Positions 36,225 through 46,277 of a stretch of 64,000 nt of DNA are shown in pieces. The DNA comes from Acidobacteriota bacterium. Its GTDB lineage: Bacteria > Acidobacteriota > Vicinamibacteria > Marinacidobacterales > SMYC01. Below the pieces are notes generated by a model that did no database searches, was not told where the DNA came from, and saw nothing but the letters and a program-made list of their open reading frames with translations. The stretch is taken from contig SMYC01000097.1 in the NCBI GenBank assembly GCA_004356105.1, forward strand, positions 27,052 through 91,051. The letters run 5' to 3'. A program made the position numbers and the translations under genes. Every line of letters begins with the position of its first letter. The first letter of the stretch is position 1.

Positions 36225-36689
36225 TTACCGGATGCGCTCGTAGACTGCGTGGGAGACGGTCTCGTTACCGCCCTCGTCGACGTTACGGTACTCGTTCTCG
36301 ATAGTGTTCCCGTCCTCCGAGAGCACGTTGATGATCACGTTTACGCGGTCGCCCGTCTTGTTCATGATTTTGTTGGTCCGTTCATCGACGATCTCGACGG
36401 CGGATAGCTCCGTTCTCGAGTCACCGGTAACCGGCTGGTACTTGCCATCGAAGAACGTCACATAGCCCCACGTTCTCTTCTCGCCCTTGGCGTTCGTGGC
36501 CTCGATCGTGATGCGCATGCCGCCCTCGCCATAGGGCTCGTAGGTCATGATGTTGAGATAGGGCGCCGGCCGATCCGACTTGAGCTTCCACTTGCCGAAT
36601 CGCGGGTTCAGGCTCTCTTGCGCGGCCGTGGCGGTCATCGTCGCGGCGACAACAGCTCCGACCATCCATAGAAGGTTTGTCTTTCGCAT
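36225..36689 (-). CDS. Small exported protein of unknown function
   Basis: The 154-residue protein has a signal peptide (MRKTNLLWMVGAVVAATMTATAAQ) cut after ATAAQ or close to it. The mature part is beta-rich: LNPRFGKWKLKSDRP, NIMTYEPYGEGGMRITIEAT, RTWGYVTFFDGKYQPVTGD and NTIENEYRNVDEGGNETVSH. The 'NPxxGxWKLN.. KS' opening is common in small exported proteins of Acidobacteriota-like genomes, but no function is known to me. It follows another small exported-protein gene on the same strand, about 30 bp downstream. Confidence 0.75.
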   Translation of the reverse strand: MRKTNLLWMVGAVVAATMTATAAQESLNPRFGKWKLKSDRPAPYLNIMTYEPYGEGGMRITIEATNAKGEKRTWGYVTFFDGKYQPVTGDSRTELSAVEIVDERTNKIMNKTGDRVNVIINVLSEDGNTIENEYRNVDEGGNETVSHAVYERIR

Positions 36690-36716
36690 TTATCTAGACT
36701 CCTATTGTTTCGAGAA

Positions 36717-36987
36717 TCACTTCGTTCGATAGGTCTTCGAGTAGCCGTTGCGACTATTGGTCACGGTGTAGGTGCCATCCTCGTGCAGCCTCGCGTGGAT
36801 CCAGTGGGCCTCGCAGGCTTCATCGTCAGTGAGATTGGCGATCCGTTCCTCGTCGGTATTGTGCTCGCGGTCGTTCTCCACCGCGAGATGCAATTGCCCC
36901 TTCCACATCGATCCAGTAGATGTCGACCTTGTCGGCGGCCGCCGCAAGCCCCGGAACAATGAGCGCAAACAGGAAAAACTTCTTCAT
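36717..36987 (-). pseudogene. Small exported protein, apparently frameshifted in a G homopolymer
   Basis: From ATG 36987 (with AAGGAG 8 nt upstream) the frame reads MKKFFLFALIVPGLAAAADK and VDIYWIDVEG, a clear signal peptide and mature start. A second frame then gives QLHLAVENDREHNTDEERIA, then HWIHARLHEDGTYTVTNSRN, to the stop at 36717. Removing one G from the GGGG run (36897-36900) joins them into one protein of about 90 residues. The function is unknown. The homopolymer position makes a sequencing error possible. Confidence 0.6.
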
Positions 36988-37079
36988 GGCAATGGCTCCT
37001 TGACGGCAAGTCTATGCCACCAGGCTCGTTGGTGCGAGTGCCGCTCGGAAAACAAACAATCCTGTGGGATAGCCCTTTT

Positions 37080-40000
37080 TCAGCGTGACGGAGCGGCCGC
37101 GGTCGGCGTGTGTGCGTAGACCATCGACGAGACGTCGCGAAAAAATCCGAGCTCGCGGAGGAGCGTTTCGTGGGGTCCCTTCGCCGCGGCATTGTCGTCG
37201 ATGGTGTCGATCCGCAGCCGCCGCGGACGGCCGCGTGGAAGATGGGTGATGGCGCGAAAGGCGGCTCGCGCCATCTCAGGCTCGTCGAGCTCCCCGAAGG
37301 TCAGAAGCGTGCGGCCTCCCTTCTCCATATACAGAACGAGACTACCTTTATAAAGGACCACCCAAGCCCCGGGAACACGACGGGGGCGTGCCCTCGTTCC
37401 GCTCATCGGCTGAGGCCAGGGAAGGATCGAGCCATAGGGGTTCGCGGGATCGACGGCGAGATAAGCCCGCATTTCGTCGTCCGGACGGCCCGGCTCCGGG
37501 CGCAGAGCATCGCGTACGGCGCGTAGTCGCTCGACAGCTCCTGGGAGCGCGAATTGGGAGCCAGAGAGGTCTTCGACGAAGTATCCGCGCCGCAGGCGCC
37601 CGCGCTCCTCCATTTCTCGCAATAGCGGATAGAGCATCTTGTATCCGCCGGGCAAGTCCTCGAAAAGGGCGGCGCTTCGACTCACGATGCCGTAGCGCTC
37701 GAGTAGCATCGTGATGCGTGCGTGCGCGCGCTCCGTATCGCTCACATTTGGATCGACAAGGCTTTCGACCAGCGACCATCGACCCCCGGAATAGCTCACC
37801 TTTGGCGGGCGCCGGCGCCTGCTTTTCTTCCCGAGGTTTCGGAGCGGGAAGAACGTGTCATTGGTGATTTGGCCCGCCCAGAGAAGACTCTGCAAGGCCG
37901 TTTCGATCTCGCGGACGCCCTCGCGCGTTGCCGCCGCAAACTCGAGCGTGAACGAGGCGCCACGCTCGCCGAGCTGTCTCAAGATGTTGGCTTCGAGCTC
38001 CGACTGCGGCTCGTAGAGCGCTGGCGCGGGCAAGAGGATCGATGCTCGTTCGCGTCGATACAGAGCGACGCGGCCGTCGGAGGTGCCGAGAGCGCCCACA
38101 CCGACCCAGACGATGGAGCCTGCGGCGGACAGCATGTCGAGCATTTCCGGTCGGAAGTCCTGAACGCGCCCTGGGAGGATCACTTCCAGAAGCGACGACC
38201 AAGGCAGAGGAAGCCCTTCGAGCTGCGCAAGTGCTTCCTCGAGCTTTGCCGTACCGCGTGCGCCGCCTTTTACGCCGTGCCATTCGGGCAGAAAGCGACC
38301 CAGTACGCTGGCATCGACGGGAGCGACTTCTTTTCGAAGTTTCGCGAGCGTGCGACGTTTGAGACTTCGAAGCACCTCCGGGTCACACCACTCGGGACGC
38401 ACTCCGAAAGGACGGATCTCGCCACGCACGAGCTGCCCTGCGGATTCGAGCTGAGCCAAGACCGTCTCTACCTGTGACAGAAGAAGACCAAAGCGCACGG
38501 CCGGCGCTTCGGGAAGAAACGGGCCGTGGCTTTTCGCGTAGCGCCTCATCAAGCTCTCGAGGGGCGCATCGACACGCTCGAGCAGATTTAGCGGTAGGCC
38601 CGGTGGCGGCACGACGCCGAGCCCATCGCGATAGCGGGCTACATCCGTGACAGCGATGTAGCGTTTCTCCCCGGCCAACGGGACCAAGACCGCGCGTCGT
38701 TCCTCCTCGAGCTTTCGCAGCCAGGGGCTGGGATCGTCCGTCGACCGTTTGCGAATCTCCGCTTCCGACAAATCACCCACGCGCCGTAGTAAGTCCTCCA
38801 CCTCGTCGGTGCTCCGCGCTTTGAAGCCGTCGGCGAGGCGCGCGAGCTCGGCCTCGATCTCCTCGAGTACTTCTGCGTCGATGAGCTCACGCAGCTCGGC
38901 TTGACCCAGGAGCTCGCGCAGAAGGTTGCGGTCGAGCGTGAGCGCTTGCGCTTTGCGCTCCGCAAGCGGTGAGTCTCGCTCGTAGAGGTAATTTGCCACG
39001 TAAGCGAAGGTGAGCGAGCGCGCAAAGGGCGAGGCGGACGCCGTCTCCACATCGTGGACGTGGATCTCGCGCCGCTGAACGCCCCCGAGGACCGCCTGAA
39101 GCGCGGGGAGATCGAAGACGTCTTTCAAACATTGCCGATAGGTCTCGAGCACGATCGGAAAGGATGGGTAGCGGGTGACGTTTGCGAGAAGGTTCTTGGC
39201 CTTGAGCCGCTGCAGCCAAAGCGGTGTCCGACGGTCGGGACCGCGGCGAGGAAGAAGAAGCGCGCGCGCGGCATTCTCGCGGAAGTGGTTTGCGAAAAGA
39301 GCCGATCCGCCGAGCTCCTCGACGACGCGATCCTCGACTTCTTCCGGATCGGGGAAGAGCAGCTCGAGATCGGGAAGCTCCTCTATGTCGGCGAAGCGCA
39401 GCACGATCCCGTCATCGGTGTACATCGTCTCCACTTCGTACCCGGCCAAAGCAGAGAGAGCGTTCTGGATCGCGAGTGCCCACGGAGCGTGGACGCGCGA
39501 GCCGAACGGGGTCAGGATGCAGACGCGCCAATCGCCGAGCTCGTCGCGGAACCGCTCGATCGTGATATCGCGATCCGTCGGCAGCGTATCGGTATGCTCT
39601 TTTTGCTCTTCGACGTAGCGCACCAGGTTCTCGGCGGCGAAAGCGTCGAGAGGCGTCGTGTCTTCGAGCCACTTTTGCGCCGCCGCATGCGGCAAACCGT
39701 CGAGCTTGCGCAAGAAAGCACCGATCGCCCGGCCGAGCTCGATCGGACGCCCCGGGCCGTCGCCGCGCCAAAACGGCATCTTGCCCGGCTCTCCGGGCGC
39801 CGGTGAGACGATGACGCGGTCACGCGTGATCGCCTCGACGCGCCACGAGGACGCGCCGAGGAAGAAGACCTCTCCTTTGCGCGACTCGTAGACCATTTCC
39901 TCGTCGAGCTCGCCCACCCGAGGGCCGCCCTCCCCGATATGCACGCTGTAGAGACCGCGATCGGGGATCGTTCCCGCGTTCATAAGCGAGATCATCTTGG

Positions 40001-41513
40001 CGCCTTTGCGGACCGTGAGGATGTTCTTATTGCGATCCCAAGATAGGCGCGGCCTGAGATCGGCGAAGTCTTCTGAAGGGTACTGGCCAGAGAGCATCTC
40101 CAAAACCGTGACGAGCGCGTCATGGGATAGATCACGATAGGGCGCCGCTCGTCGGATGAGGGCCTCGAGCTCGTCGACGCGCCGTGGCCGGTCGGCACAA
40201 AGAGCGACGATTTGCTGCGCCAAGACGTCGAGCGGGTTTTCCGGCATCTGGAGCGCTTCGATCTCGCCCGCAAGCATCCGTTGGGCCACGACGGCGGCCT
40301 CGAGCAAGTCGCCTCGAAACTTTGGAAAGATGATGCCGAGGCTCGTCTCGCCGACACCATGGCCGGCGCGGCCAACCCGTTGGAGCCCGCGTGCTACCGA
40401 GCCTGGAGATTCGACGAGCACGACCAGGTCGACCGCGCCCATATCGATGCCGAGCTCGAGCGAGCTCGTCGCCACGAGACCTCGGAGCGCGCCACTCTTG
40501 AGCGCTTCTTCGATCTCGGTCCGCTTCTGGTGAGAGACGCTTCCGTGATGCGCACGCACGAGCGGTGCGTCGGCAAGCTCGTTCAGTCTTTGAGCGAGAC
40601 GCTCGGCGAGCGAGCGGCTGTTTACGAAAACGATGGTCGAACGGTGCTTTTGGATGAGCTCGAGAAGTTGCGGGTAGATCTGGGACCAGATGGAGCCCGG
40701 CTCGCGTGCGGGTGGCATCTCGGCGCGCGCGAGCTCGCCCAGGATCGAACCGTCCCGAGTCTCACGGTCGGGCTTGGGCTCGGGCGGCGGTATCTGCTCC
40801 ATGTCGGGAACGGGCACGCGGATCGTGAGCTCGATATGGGCCGGCTCGCTCGCGTCGACGATGGTGACCTCGCGATCGCCACCCAAGAAACGTGCGACGT
40901 CGCGCGGCGGGCGAACGGTTGCGGACAAGCCGATGCGTTGCGGCTCACGAGCTGCGAGCTCCGCAAGTCTTTCGAGCGAGAGTGCGAGATGGCTGCCACG
41001 CTTCGACGGCGCGAGCGAGTGGATCTCGTCGACGATCACCGTCTGGACTTGGCTCAAGTTAGCGGCCGCTTGCGAGCCGAGGATCAAGAAGAGCGACTCG
41101 GGTGTCGTCACGAGAATGTCGGCAGGATTTCGAAGCTGCTGGCGCCGCTCTTTGGACGAGGTGTCGCCGGTGCGCATGTCCACGCGGATGTTTCGAAATG
41201 TCTGGCCGTAGCACTCGGCCTGGCGCGCGATGCCGACGAGGGGGGCGCGCAAATTGCGCTCGATATCGTAGACCAGCGCTTTGAGGGGCGATATATAAAT
41301 GATGCGAGCTCCAGGTTTTGCGTCCTCGGGAAGGCGCATCAGCTGGTCAATGGCCCATAGAAAAGCGGCGAGCGTCTTGCCGCTCCCCGTTGGGGCGAGA
41401 AGGAGTCCGTGCTCGCCGCGGGCGAGCACCGGCCACCCTTCCTCTTGGACTCGGGTCGGCGCCGAAAAGTTCGCCTCGAACCACCTACGCGTGGCTCGTC
41501 GGAAGAATTCCAT
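37080..41513 (-). CDS. lhr: Lhr-type large ATP-dependent helicase
   Basis: From the ATG at 41513 (an open frame begins at 41570) the product has about 1477 residues, typical of full-length Lhr. Superfamily 2 motifs are LLLAPTGSGKTLAAFLWA (I), IYISPLKALVYDIERNL (Ia), VTTPESLF, VDEIHSLAPSKRG (II), LSATV (III) and IVFVNSRSLAERLAQRL (IV). GLVATSSLELGIDMGAVDLV (V) and RGLQRVGRAGHG (VI) complete the core. The winged-helix/Lhr-core and a long C-terminal domain follow. Lhr unwinds DNA and RNA:DNA duplexes; in several bacteria it is induced by DNA damage. It is a single-gene unit. Confidence 0.93.
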   Translation of the reverse strand: MEFFRRATRRWFEANFSAPTRVQEEGWPVLARGEHGLLLAPTGSGKTLAAFLWAIDQLMRLPEDAKPGARIIYISPLKALVYDIERNLRAPLVGIARQAECYGQTFRNIRVDMRTGDTSSKERRQQLRNPADILVTTPESLFLILGSQAAANLSQVQTVIVDEIHSLAPSKRGSHLALSLERLAELAAREPQRIGLSATVRPPRDVARFLGGDREVTIVDASEPAHIELTIRVPVPDMEQIPPPEPKPDRETRDGSILGELARAEMPPAREPGSIWSQIYPQLLELIQKHRSTIVFVNSRSLAERLAQRLNELADAPLVRAHHGSVSHQKRTEIEEALKSGALRGLVATSSLELGIDMGAVDLVVLVESPGSVARGLQRVGRAGHGVGETSLGIIFPKFRGDLLEAAVVAQRMLAGEIEALQMPENPLDVLAQQIVALCADRPRRVDELEALIRRAAPYRDLSHDALVTVLEMLSGQYPSEDFADLRPRLSWDRNKNILTVRKGAKMISLMNAGTIPDRGLYSVHIGEGGPRVGELDEEMVYESRKGEVFFLGASSWRVEAITRDRVIVSPAPGEPGKMPFWRGDGPGRPIELGRAIGAFLRKLDGLPHAAAQKWLEDTTPLDAFAAENLVRYVEEQKEHTDTLPTDRDITIERFRDELGDWRVCILTPFGSRVHAPWALAIQNALSALAGYEVETMYTDDGIVLRFADIEELPDLELLFPDPEEVEDRVVEELGGSALFANHFRENAARALLLPRRGPDRRTPLWLQRLKAKNLLANVTRYPSFPIVLETYRQCLKDVFDLPALQAVLGGVQRREIHVHDVETASASPFARSLTFAYVANYLYERDSPLAERKAQALTLDRNLLRELLGQAELRELIDAEVLEEIEAELARLADGFKARSTDEVEDLLRRVGDLSEAEIRKRSTDDPSPWLRKLEEERRAVLVPLAGEKRYIAVTDVARYRDGLGVVPPPGLPLNLLERVDAPLESLMRRYAKSHGPFLPEAPAVRFGLLLSQVETVLAQLESAGQLVRGEIRPFGVRPEWCDPEVLRSLKRRTLAKLRKEVAPVDASVLGRFLPEWHGVKGGARGTAKLEEALAQLEGLPLPWSSLLEVILPGRVQDFRPEMLDMLSAAGSIVWVGVGALGTSDGRVALYRRERASILLPAPALYEPQSELEANILRQLGERGASFTLEFAAATREGVREIETALQSLLWAGQITNDTFFPLRNLGKKSRRRRPPKVSYSGGRWSLVESLVDPNVSDTERAHARITMLLERYGIVSRSAALFEDLPGGYKMLYPLLREMEERGRLRRGYFVEDLSGSQFALPGAVERLRAVRDALRPEPGRPDDEMRAYLAVDPANPYGSILPWPQPMSGTRARPRRVPGAWVVLYKGSLVLYMEKGGRTLLTFGELDEPEMARAAFRAITHLPRGRPRRLRIDTIDDNAAAKGPHETLLRELGFFRDVSSMVYAHTPTAAAPSR

Positions 41514-41704
41514 GCGCCAGTCTAACGTGTCCGTCCGATTCGGTTGACAGACTGGGCGAGCTTGGGACAATCAAGAAACGGAGTTTTGTCCAGCCTGGCC
41601 CACCTATTCGAGGTGATGCCGGCGCGACGTTCATGGCAATCCATGCGCCCAAAGGACTAAACTAGGAAATTGCCCGGTCGCTCGTTGGTCCGGAGGCCTC
41701 GATC

Positions 41705-44700
41705 ATGATTAGCGTAAGTCCTGAAGAAAAAGAGCAGAAGCTCCGCGAAATCCTCGCTCTTCTCGAAGAAACCAAGGGCGATGAGGATCGGAGCCTTCTC
41801 GAAGCCTTCGCCCGCGTGGTCTATGCCGGGCTCCCAGAGTGGATGCTGGGCGGGATCAGCGCTTCTGATCTCGCCGAGCGCATCTGGGACAACTTTCGCT
41901 TCTTCGTCCACGAGCTGCCGCCTCCGACGCAGCTTTATCGCGGCCTTCCGGGACTTCACATCGCCGTGCGTCACTCCGTGGAGAAAGAGTCGCTCCATAC
42001 CGTTCAGGACAAAGCCATCCCGATGGAAACGACCATCGTGGAGACCCACACGGTGGACGCGCCGTTCATTTTCGACAGCCTCATGAACTACTTTCGCAAA
42101 TCGGGGCTCAGGGTCTTTTCCGCGATCCATCCCATCCTCACCGTGCGCAGGCAGTGGGAGAAAGTCGTATGGATTGGAGACCCCCTTGCGGACGGGGACA
42201 AGGAGCTTTTGTGCCGCTTCCGCATCGAGCACATCGAGTCGAAAGAGCGACTGCGGCGCGTGCAGCACGAGCTGTTCTCGGTGCTGAAGAGCGTCTTCCT
42301 CGCGCTCGAGGATTTCTCGGAAATGATCCACACGGTGTCGGGGCTGACAGAGCAACTGCGCTCGCGGCAAGAAAACGACACTGATCTCGAGCCTGCCCGC
42401 GCGTTCTTGAACTGGCTGACCGACGAGAACTTCATCCTCATGGGCGTTATGAGCTATCGGATCGGCGCCGACGGTTCGTTCGAGACCATCCCCGAAAGCG
42501 CGCTCGGTGCGTTTCGCGATCCGGCGCTTCTTCCAGTCGTGTTTCCTGGGCTCGTCGACGAGGTCGAAAGCCAGCTGGTGCCGCCTCCGGAGGACCATCG
42601 GATCGTCGAGATCGACTATTGCAATGATGCTTCCGCGATCTACCATCTCGAGCCCATCGACGACATCGTGATTCGACACTGGGGTGAGGATGGGCGTCTC
42701 CAGAAAGCCACGCTCCTTCTCGGTAGGTTCTCTCAGGGCTCGTTCGCGCAGCGTGCAACGGATGTGCCGCTCTTGCGCGAGAAGCGGCGGTGGCTCATCG
42801 GTCAGAGCGGTGCGGCGCCGATGTCCTATGCGTTCCGCCAGGTGCGCGCCCTTTTCAACCGCTTTCCACGGCGGGAGCTTCTCTATGCTCCGATCGCGGA
42901 GCTCAAGCCTTTCTTGGAGCGCATCGTACACATGACGGGCGATGACGAGATCGCCGTACACCACCGGGTCGGGCCCGGCTACGCAGCCCTCCACCTCGCC
43001 TTTTCGAAGTTTCGCTACTCCTATGAGTCCGAAAAAGCGCTCTTGCGCGCGTTCTCCGACCGCTTCGGTCCCATCGGCTTCACCGCATCGGAAGATGTCG
43101 GGCCGGCGCATGTGCTCATCTTCTATTTCGATCTCGACCGGCTCGTTCATCCGATCGACGAGGACTTGGCGCTCCACATCACGGAAGACATCTTGGCTAC
43201 CTGGCTGGACGCGGTTTCGCGTGCGCTCATCGAGCGGTTTGGCGAACGCGAAGGCCGGCGCCTCTTTCTGCGCTGGATCACTTACGACACACGTAGCGGC
43301 ATCTATCGCGAGTCGACGCCTCCTGAGGAAGTCGTCTTCGACCTCGAGCATCTCGAGGTTCTCGACGCGCGGATCCGGGTCGCCATCGTGCCGCGCTCGG
43401 CCGAACATGCAACGCTCAAGCTCTATTCGATGAAGCCGTTGAGCTTTATCGAGACGCTCACGACGCTCGGCAATCTCGGGCTCGGGGTGACCGGAGAGAT
43501 CCACATCCCCACCCGGCTTCCTGACGGCCAACGCGTGCATCTTTATCGCTACGAGATCGAGGACAGTGCGCCGCGTATTGCTGCGCTCATCGCGAGCGTC
43601 GAGCGGCTCGGTGACGCGATTCGCGCTCTCAGCGAAGGGCGCGCGAGCGACGGCTCGTTGAACGCGCTCATCTTGTCGGCGGATCTCGACTGGCGGCAAG
43701 TCGAAGTGCTGCGGACGTTTCGGAACCACCTCCAGCAAATTCGACCGCACTACAACGTGGAGACCGTCAACGGGGTGCTCCTTCAAAACACCAAAGCGAC
43801 GCAGGCGCTCTTCAGAAACTTCGAAGCGCGCTTCGATCCATCGATCTCAGGCGATCGCGCCGAAGGGATCCGCGCTGCCGACACGGAGCTCGAAAAGGCG
43901 CTCGACGGTGTGCGCAGCCTCCTCGACGATGAAGTGCTGCGAGCATTCGGCAACCTGATCGCGGCGACGGTGCGCACTAACGTCTATCAAAAACCGGAGC
44001 GGCCGGTTTTCTCGATCAAGGTGGAAGGCGCGAAAGTGGAGAACATGCCGTCGCCGAGGCCAATGGTCGAGATTTACGTTCATTCTCGGCGGCTCGACGG
44101 TATTCATCTTCGAGGCGGGCGCGTGGCGCGCGGAGGCATTCGTTGGAGCGATCGTCACGACGATTTTCGAACCGAGGTTCTCGACCTGCAAAAGACGCAG
44201 ATGGTAAAGAACTCCATCATCGTTCCGGTCGGCTCGAAAGGCGGCTTTGTGCTGAAAGGGGAGCTTCCTACACGGCCGGCACTCGACGCCTATCTCATCG
44301 ACCGCTATCGTGAGTTCATCTCCGGCCTTCTGGATGTGACCGACAACATGGTCGATGGTAACGTCCTCAATCCTCCGGATGTCGTGCGCCACGACGGCGA
44401 TGACCCTTATCTCGTCGTCGCCGCGGACAAAGGCACGGCGCATCTGTCGGATACGGCCAACAAAGTCGCGAAACATTACGGGTACTGGCTCGGCGATGCC
44501 TTCGCTTCCGGCGGAAGCGTCGGTTACGACCACAAGAAGGTTGGCATCACCGCGCGTGGTGCATGGGAGTGCGTCAAACATCACTTTCACAACCTGGGCA
44601 CCGACATATCGAAGGACCCCTTCACGGTTGTGGGGCTCGGTGATATGGCGGGCGACGTTTTCGGCAACGGGATGCTGCGCTCCCGGGCCATCAAGCTCGT

Positions 44701-45988
44701 CGCTGCGTTCAACCATTTGCATATCTTCATCGACCCCGATCCCGACAGGGAGCGTAGCTTTCGGGAGAGAGAACGTCTGTTCCAGCTGCCGCGCTCGGGC
44801 TGGCGCGACTATGACGAGGCGCTCATCAGCGCGGGCGGCGGGGTGTTCGACCGTTTGGCCAAGCGGATCGACGTCACTCCCGAGATGAAGACGCTCCTCG
44901 GAATCGCAAAGGACATGGTGACCGGTGAAGAGATGATCCGCTCAATTCTCGAGGCCCCGGTCGACCTTCTTTATAACGGCGGGATCGGTACTTACGTCAA
45001 AGCGTCGAGCGAAGAGCATCTGGATGTTGGGGATCGCGCCAATGACCGTGTGCGGGTGAACGCTGCCGATTTGCGAGCGCGTGTCGTGGCCGAGGGCGGC
45101 AATCTCGGGCTCACACAGAGAGCACGCCTCGAATATTGGGCGAAAGGCGGCGTTATCAATACCGATGCGGTGGACAATTCGGGCGGCGTCGACATGTCGG
45201 ATCACGAGGTCAACATCAAAATCCTCATGGACATCGTGGTCAAGCGCGGGGCTCTCTCTGGCCGAGAGGAGCGTGACCGCATCTTCATGGAGATGACCGA
45301 GGACGTTGCGGAGCTTGTGTTGGCCGATAACGCTGCCCAGGCACTCGCATTGACACTCGATGGGCGCCGTAGCGCGGCAAGTTACGAAGACTTTCTCGAA
45401 TTGATTGGCGATCTTCACCGCGAAGGCGTTCTGAATCGCAAGGACGAGCACATTCCGTCCTGGAGCGAGCTGAAAGAATCTGATCAAATCGAGCGAGGCC
45501 TTCCTCGGCCGCTCTTGGCACTGCTGCTCGGCTATGTCAAGATATGGGCGTTCAGTGAGATTTTGAAGACGGACTTTCCTGACAGTGAAGACGGCGCGCC
45601 CTTCTTGGCGAGCTATTTTCCGGGCCGCCTCCAGGAGGCTTTCTCGGAATTCTTTGACGAGCATCCTTTGAAGCGCGAGATCATCGCTACCGCGGCAGTG
45701 AACCACGTCGTGAACCACGCTGGCGTGGACTTCTTCCGAAGGATGATGGCGCTGACGGGTGCCGCGATCGGCGATGTCCTGAAGGCCTACGTGACCTGCT
45801 CGGTAAAGTGTGGAGCGACGGAGCTCCGGAACGAGATTCATGGCGCCGGGAAAGCGGCCAAAGAGTTGCAGGACGCTCTCATGGAGATCGAAACCGTACT
45901 CGAATCCGCGACGGAAGATGCGCTCAAGGGCGGGACGCCGGACGCCGGCGAAGCGGTGGCCGGGCTCAAAAAACGCGTCGGCTTATAG
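41705..45988 (+). CDS. NAD-specific glutamate dehydrogenase, large (180-kDa-type) enzyme
   Basis: The 1427-residue protein is of the giant NAD-GDH family (Bac_GDH). Long N-terminal regulatory parts carry HYNVETVNGVLLQNTKATQA-like segments. The catalytic section starts RGGRVARGGIRWSDRHDDFR. QKTQMVKNSIIVPVGSKGGF holds the substrate Lys region, and VAADKGTAHLSDTANKVAK and AFASGGSVGYDHKKVGITAR follow. FTVVGLGDMAGDVFGNGML is the NAD-binding loop, and RVVAEGGNLGLTQRARLEYW comes next. It oxidises glutamate to 2-oxoglutarate and ammonia. It is monocistronic, beginning about 135 bp from the divergent lhr gene. Confidence 0.95.
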   Translation: MISVSPEEKEQKLREILALLEETKGDEDRSLLEAFARVVYAGLPEWMLGGISASDLAERIWDNFRFFVHELPPPTQLYRGLPGLHIAVRHSVEKESLHTVQDKAIPMETTIVETHTVDAPFIFDSLMNYFRKSGLRVFSAIHPILTVRRQWEKVVWIGDPLADGDKELLCRFRIEHIESKERLRRVQHELFSVLKSVFLALEDFSEMIHTVSGLTEQLRSRQENDTDLEPARAFLNWLTDENFILMGVMSYRIGADGSFETIPESALGAFRDPALLPVVFPGLVDEVESQLVPPPEDHRIVEIDYCNDASAIYHLEPIDDIVIRHWGEDGRLQKATLLLGRFSQGSFAQRATDVPLLREKRRWLIGQSGAAPMSYAFRQVRALFNRFPRRELLYAPIAELKPFLERIVHMTGDDEIAVHHRVGPGYAALHLAFSKFRYSYESEKALLRAFSDRFGPIGFTASEDVGPAHVLIFYFDLDRLVHPIDEDLALHITEDILATWLDAVSRALIERFGEREGRRLFLRWITYDTRSGIYRESTPPEEVVFDLEHLEVLDARIRVAIVPRSAEHATLKLYSMKPLSFIETLTTLGNLGLGVTGEIHIPTRLPDGQRVHLYRYEIEDSAPRIAALIASVERLGDAIRALSEGRASDGSLNALILSADLDWRQVEVLRTFRNHLQQIRPHYNVETVNGVLLQNTKATQALFRNFEARFDPSISGDRAEGIRAADTELEKALDGVRSLLDDEVLRAFGNLIAATVRTNVYQKPERPVFSIKVEGAKVENMPSPRPMVEIYVHSRRLDGIHLRGGRVARGGIRWSDRHDDFRTEVLDLQKTQMVKNSIIVPVGSKGGFVLKGELPTRPALDAYLIDRYREFISGLLDVTDNMVDGNVLNPPDVVRHDGDDPYLVVAADKGTAHLSDTANKVAKHYGYWLGDAFASGGSVGYDHKKVGITARGAWECVKHHFHNLGTDISKDPFTVVGLGDMAGDVFGNGMLRSRAIKLVAAFNHLHIFIDPDPDRERSFRERERLFQLPRSGWRDYDEALISAGGGVFDRLAKRIDVTPEMKTLLGIAKDMVTGEEMIRSILEAPVDLLYNGGIGTYVKASSEEHLDVGDRANDRVRVNAADLRARVVAEGGNLGLTQRARLEYWAKGGVINTDAVDNSGGVDMSDHEVNIKILMDIVVKRGALSGREERDRIFMEMTEDVAELVLADNAAQALALTLDGRRSAASYEDFLELIGDLHREGVLNRKDEHIPSWSELKESDQIERGLPRPLLALLLGYVKIWAFSEILKTDFPDSEDGAPFLASYFPGRLQEAFSEFFDEHPLKREIIATAAVNHVVNHAGVDFFRRMMALTGAAIGDVLKAYVTCSVKCGATELRNEIHGAGKAAKELQDALMEIETVLESATEDALKGGTPDAGEAVAGLKKRVGL

Positions 45989-46044
45989 CCAGTTACTCTA
46001 TCTAGCCAAGTAAACCTGAAACGTTCAAACCACCGATCCGACTC

Positions 46045-46143
46045 TCATCCCCACATCCCGTTTTTATCCCCACATCCCCTTGCCTTTCCAACGCTGCTTT
46101 AAAAGCAAGGAGAGGTGGGGATAGGAGGAGAGGTGGGGATAAG
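46045..46143. repeat. Inverted element with doubled ATCCCCACATCCC arms
   Basis: The left arm has two copies of ATCCCCACATCCC (from 46046 and 46066). The right arm has two copies of GAGAGGTGGGGATA. The inner arms TTATCCCCACATCCCCTTGC (46064-46083) and GCAAGGAGAGGTGGGGATAG (46105-46124) pair almost fully. It lies after the NAD-GDH gene and looks like a small palindromic mobile element or REP-type unit; a role as transcription end is possible. The rest of 45989-46277 shows nothing. Confidence 0.7.
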
Positions 46144-46277
46144 AAACGAACTTGCTCCAAAACGTGGAACGGAATTCGCGATTCCTGAAGTACTAGTCAG
46201 CCTAACTTCATAGAGGTACACTCGCGGAGACATGGGTGGCACGGTGTACGAGAAGCGCTTGCCGCGCGCGCGATGAC

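Noticed and set aside
41657..43786. 709-codon open frame antisense to the NAD-GDH gene
   Set aside because: Composition is the mirror of the real gene (Arg/Glu/His-rich, no motif). The plus-strand frame has clear family motifs over its whole length.
46045..46143. Repeated ATCCCCACATCCC units as a CRISPR array
   Set aside because: The repeats are short, adjacent and inverted between arms, with no constant-length spacers and no cas gene in the window.
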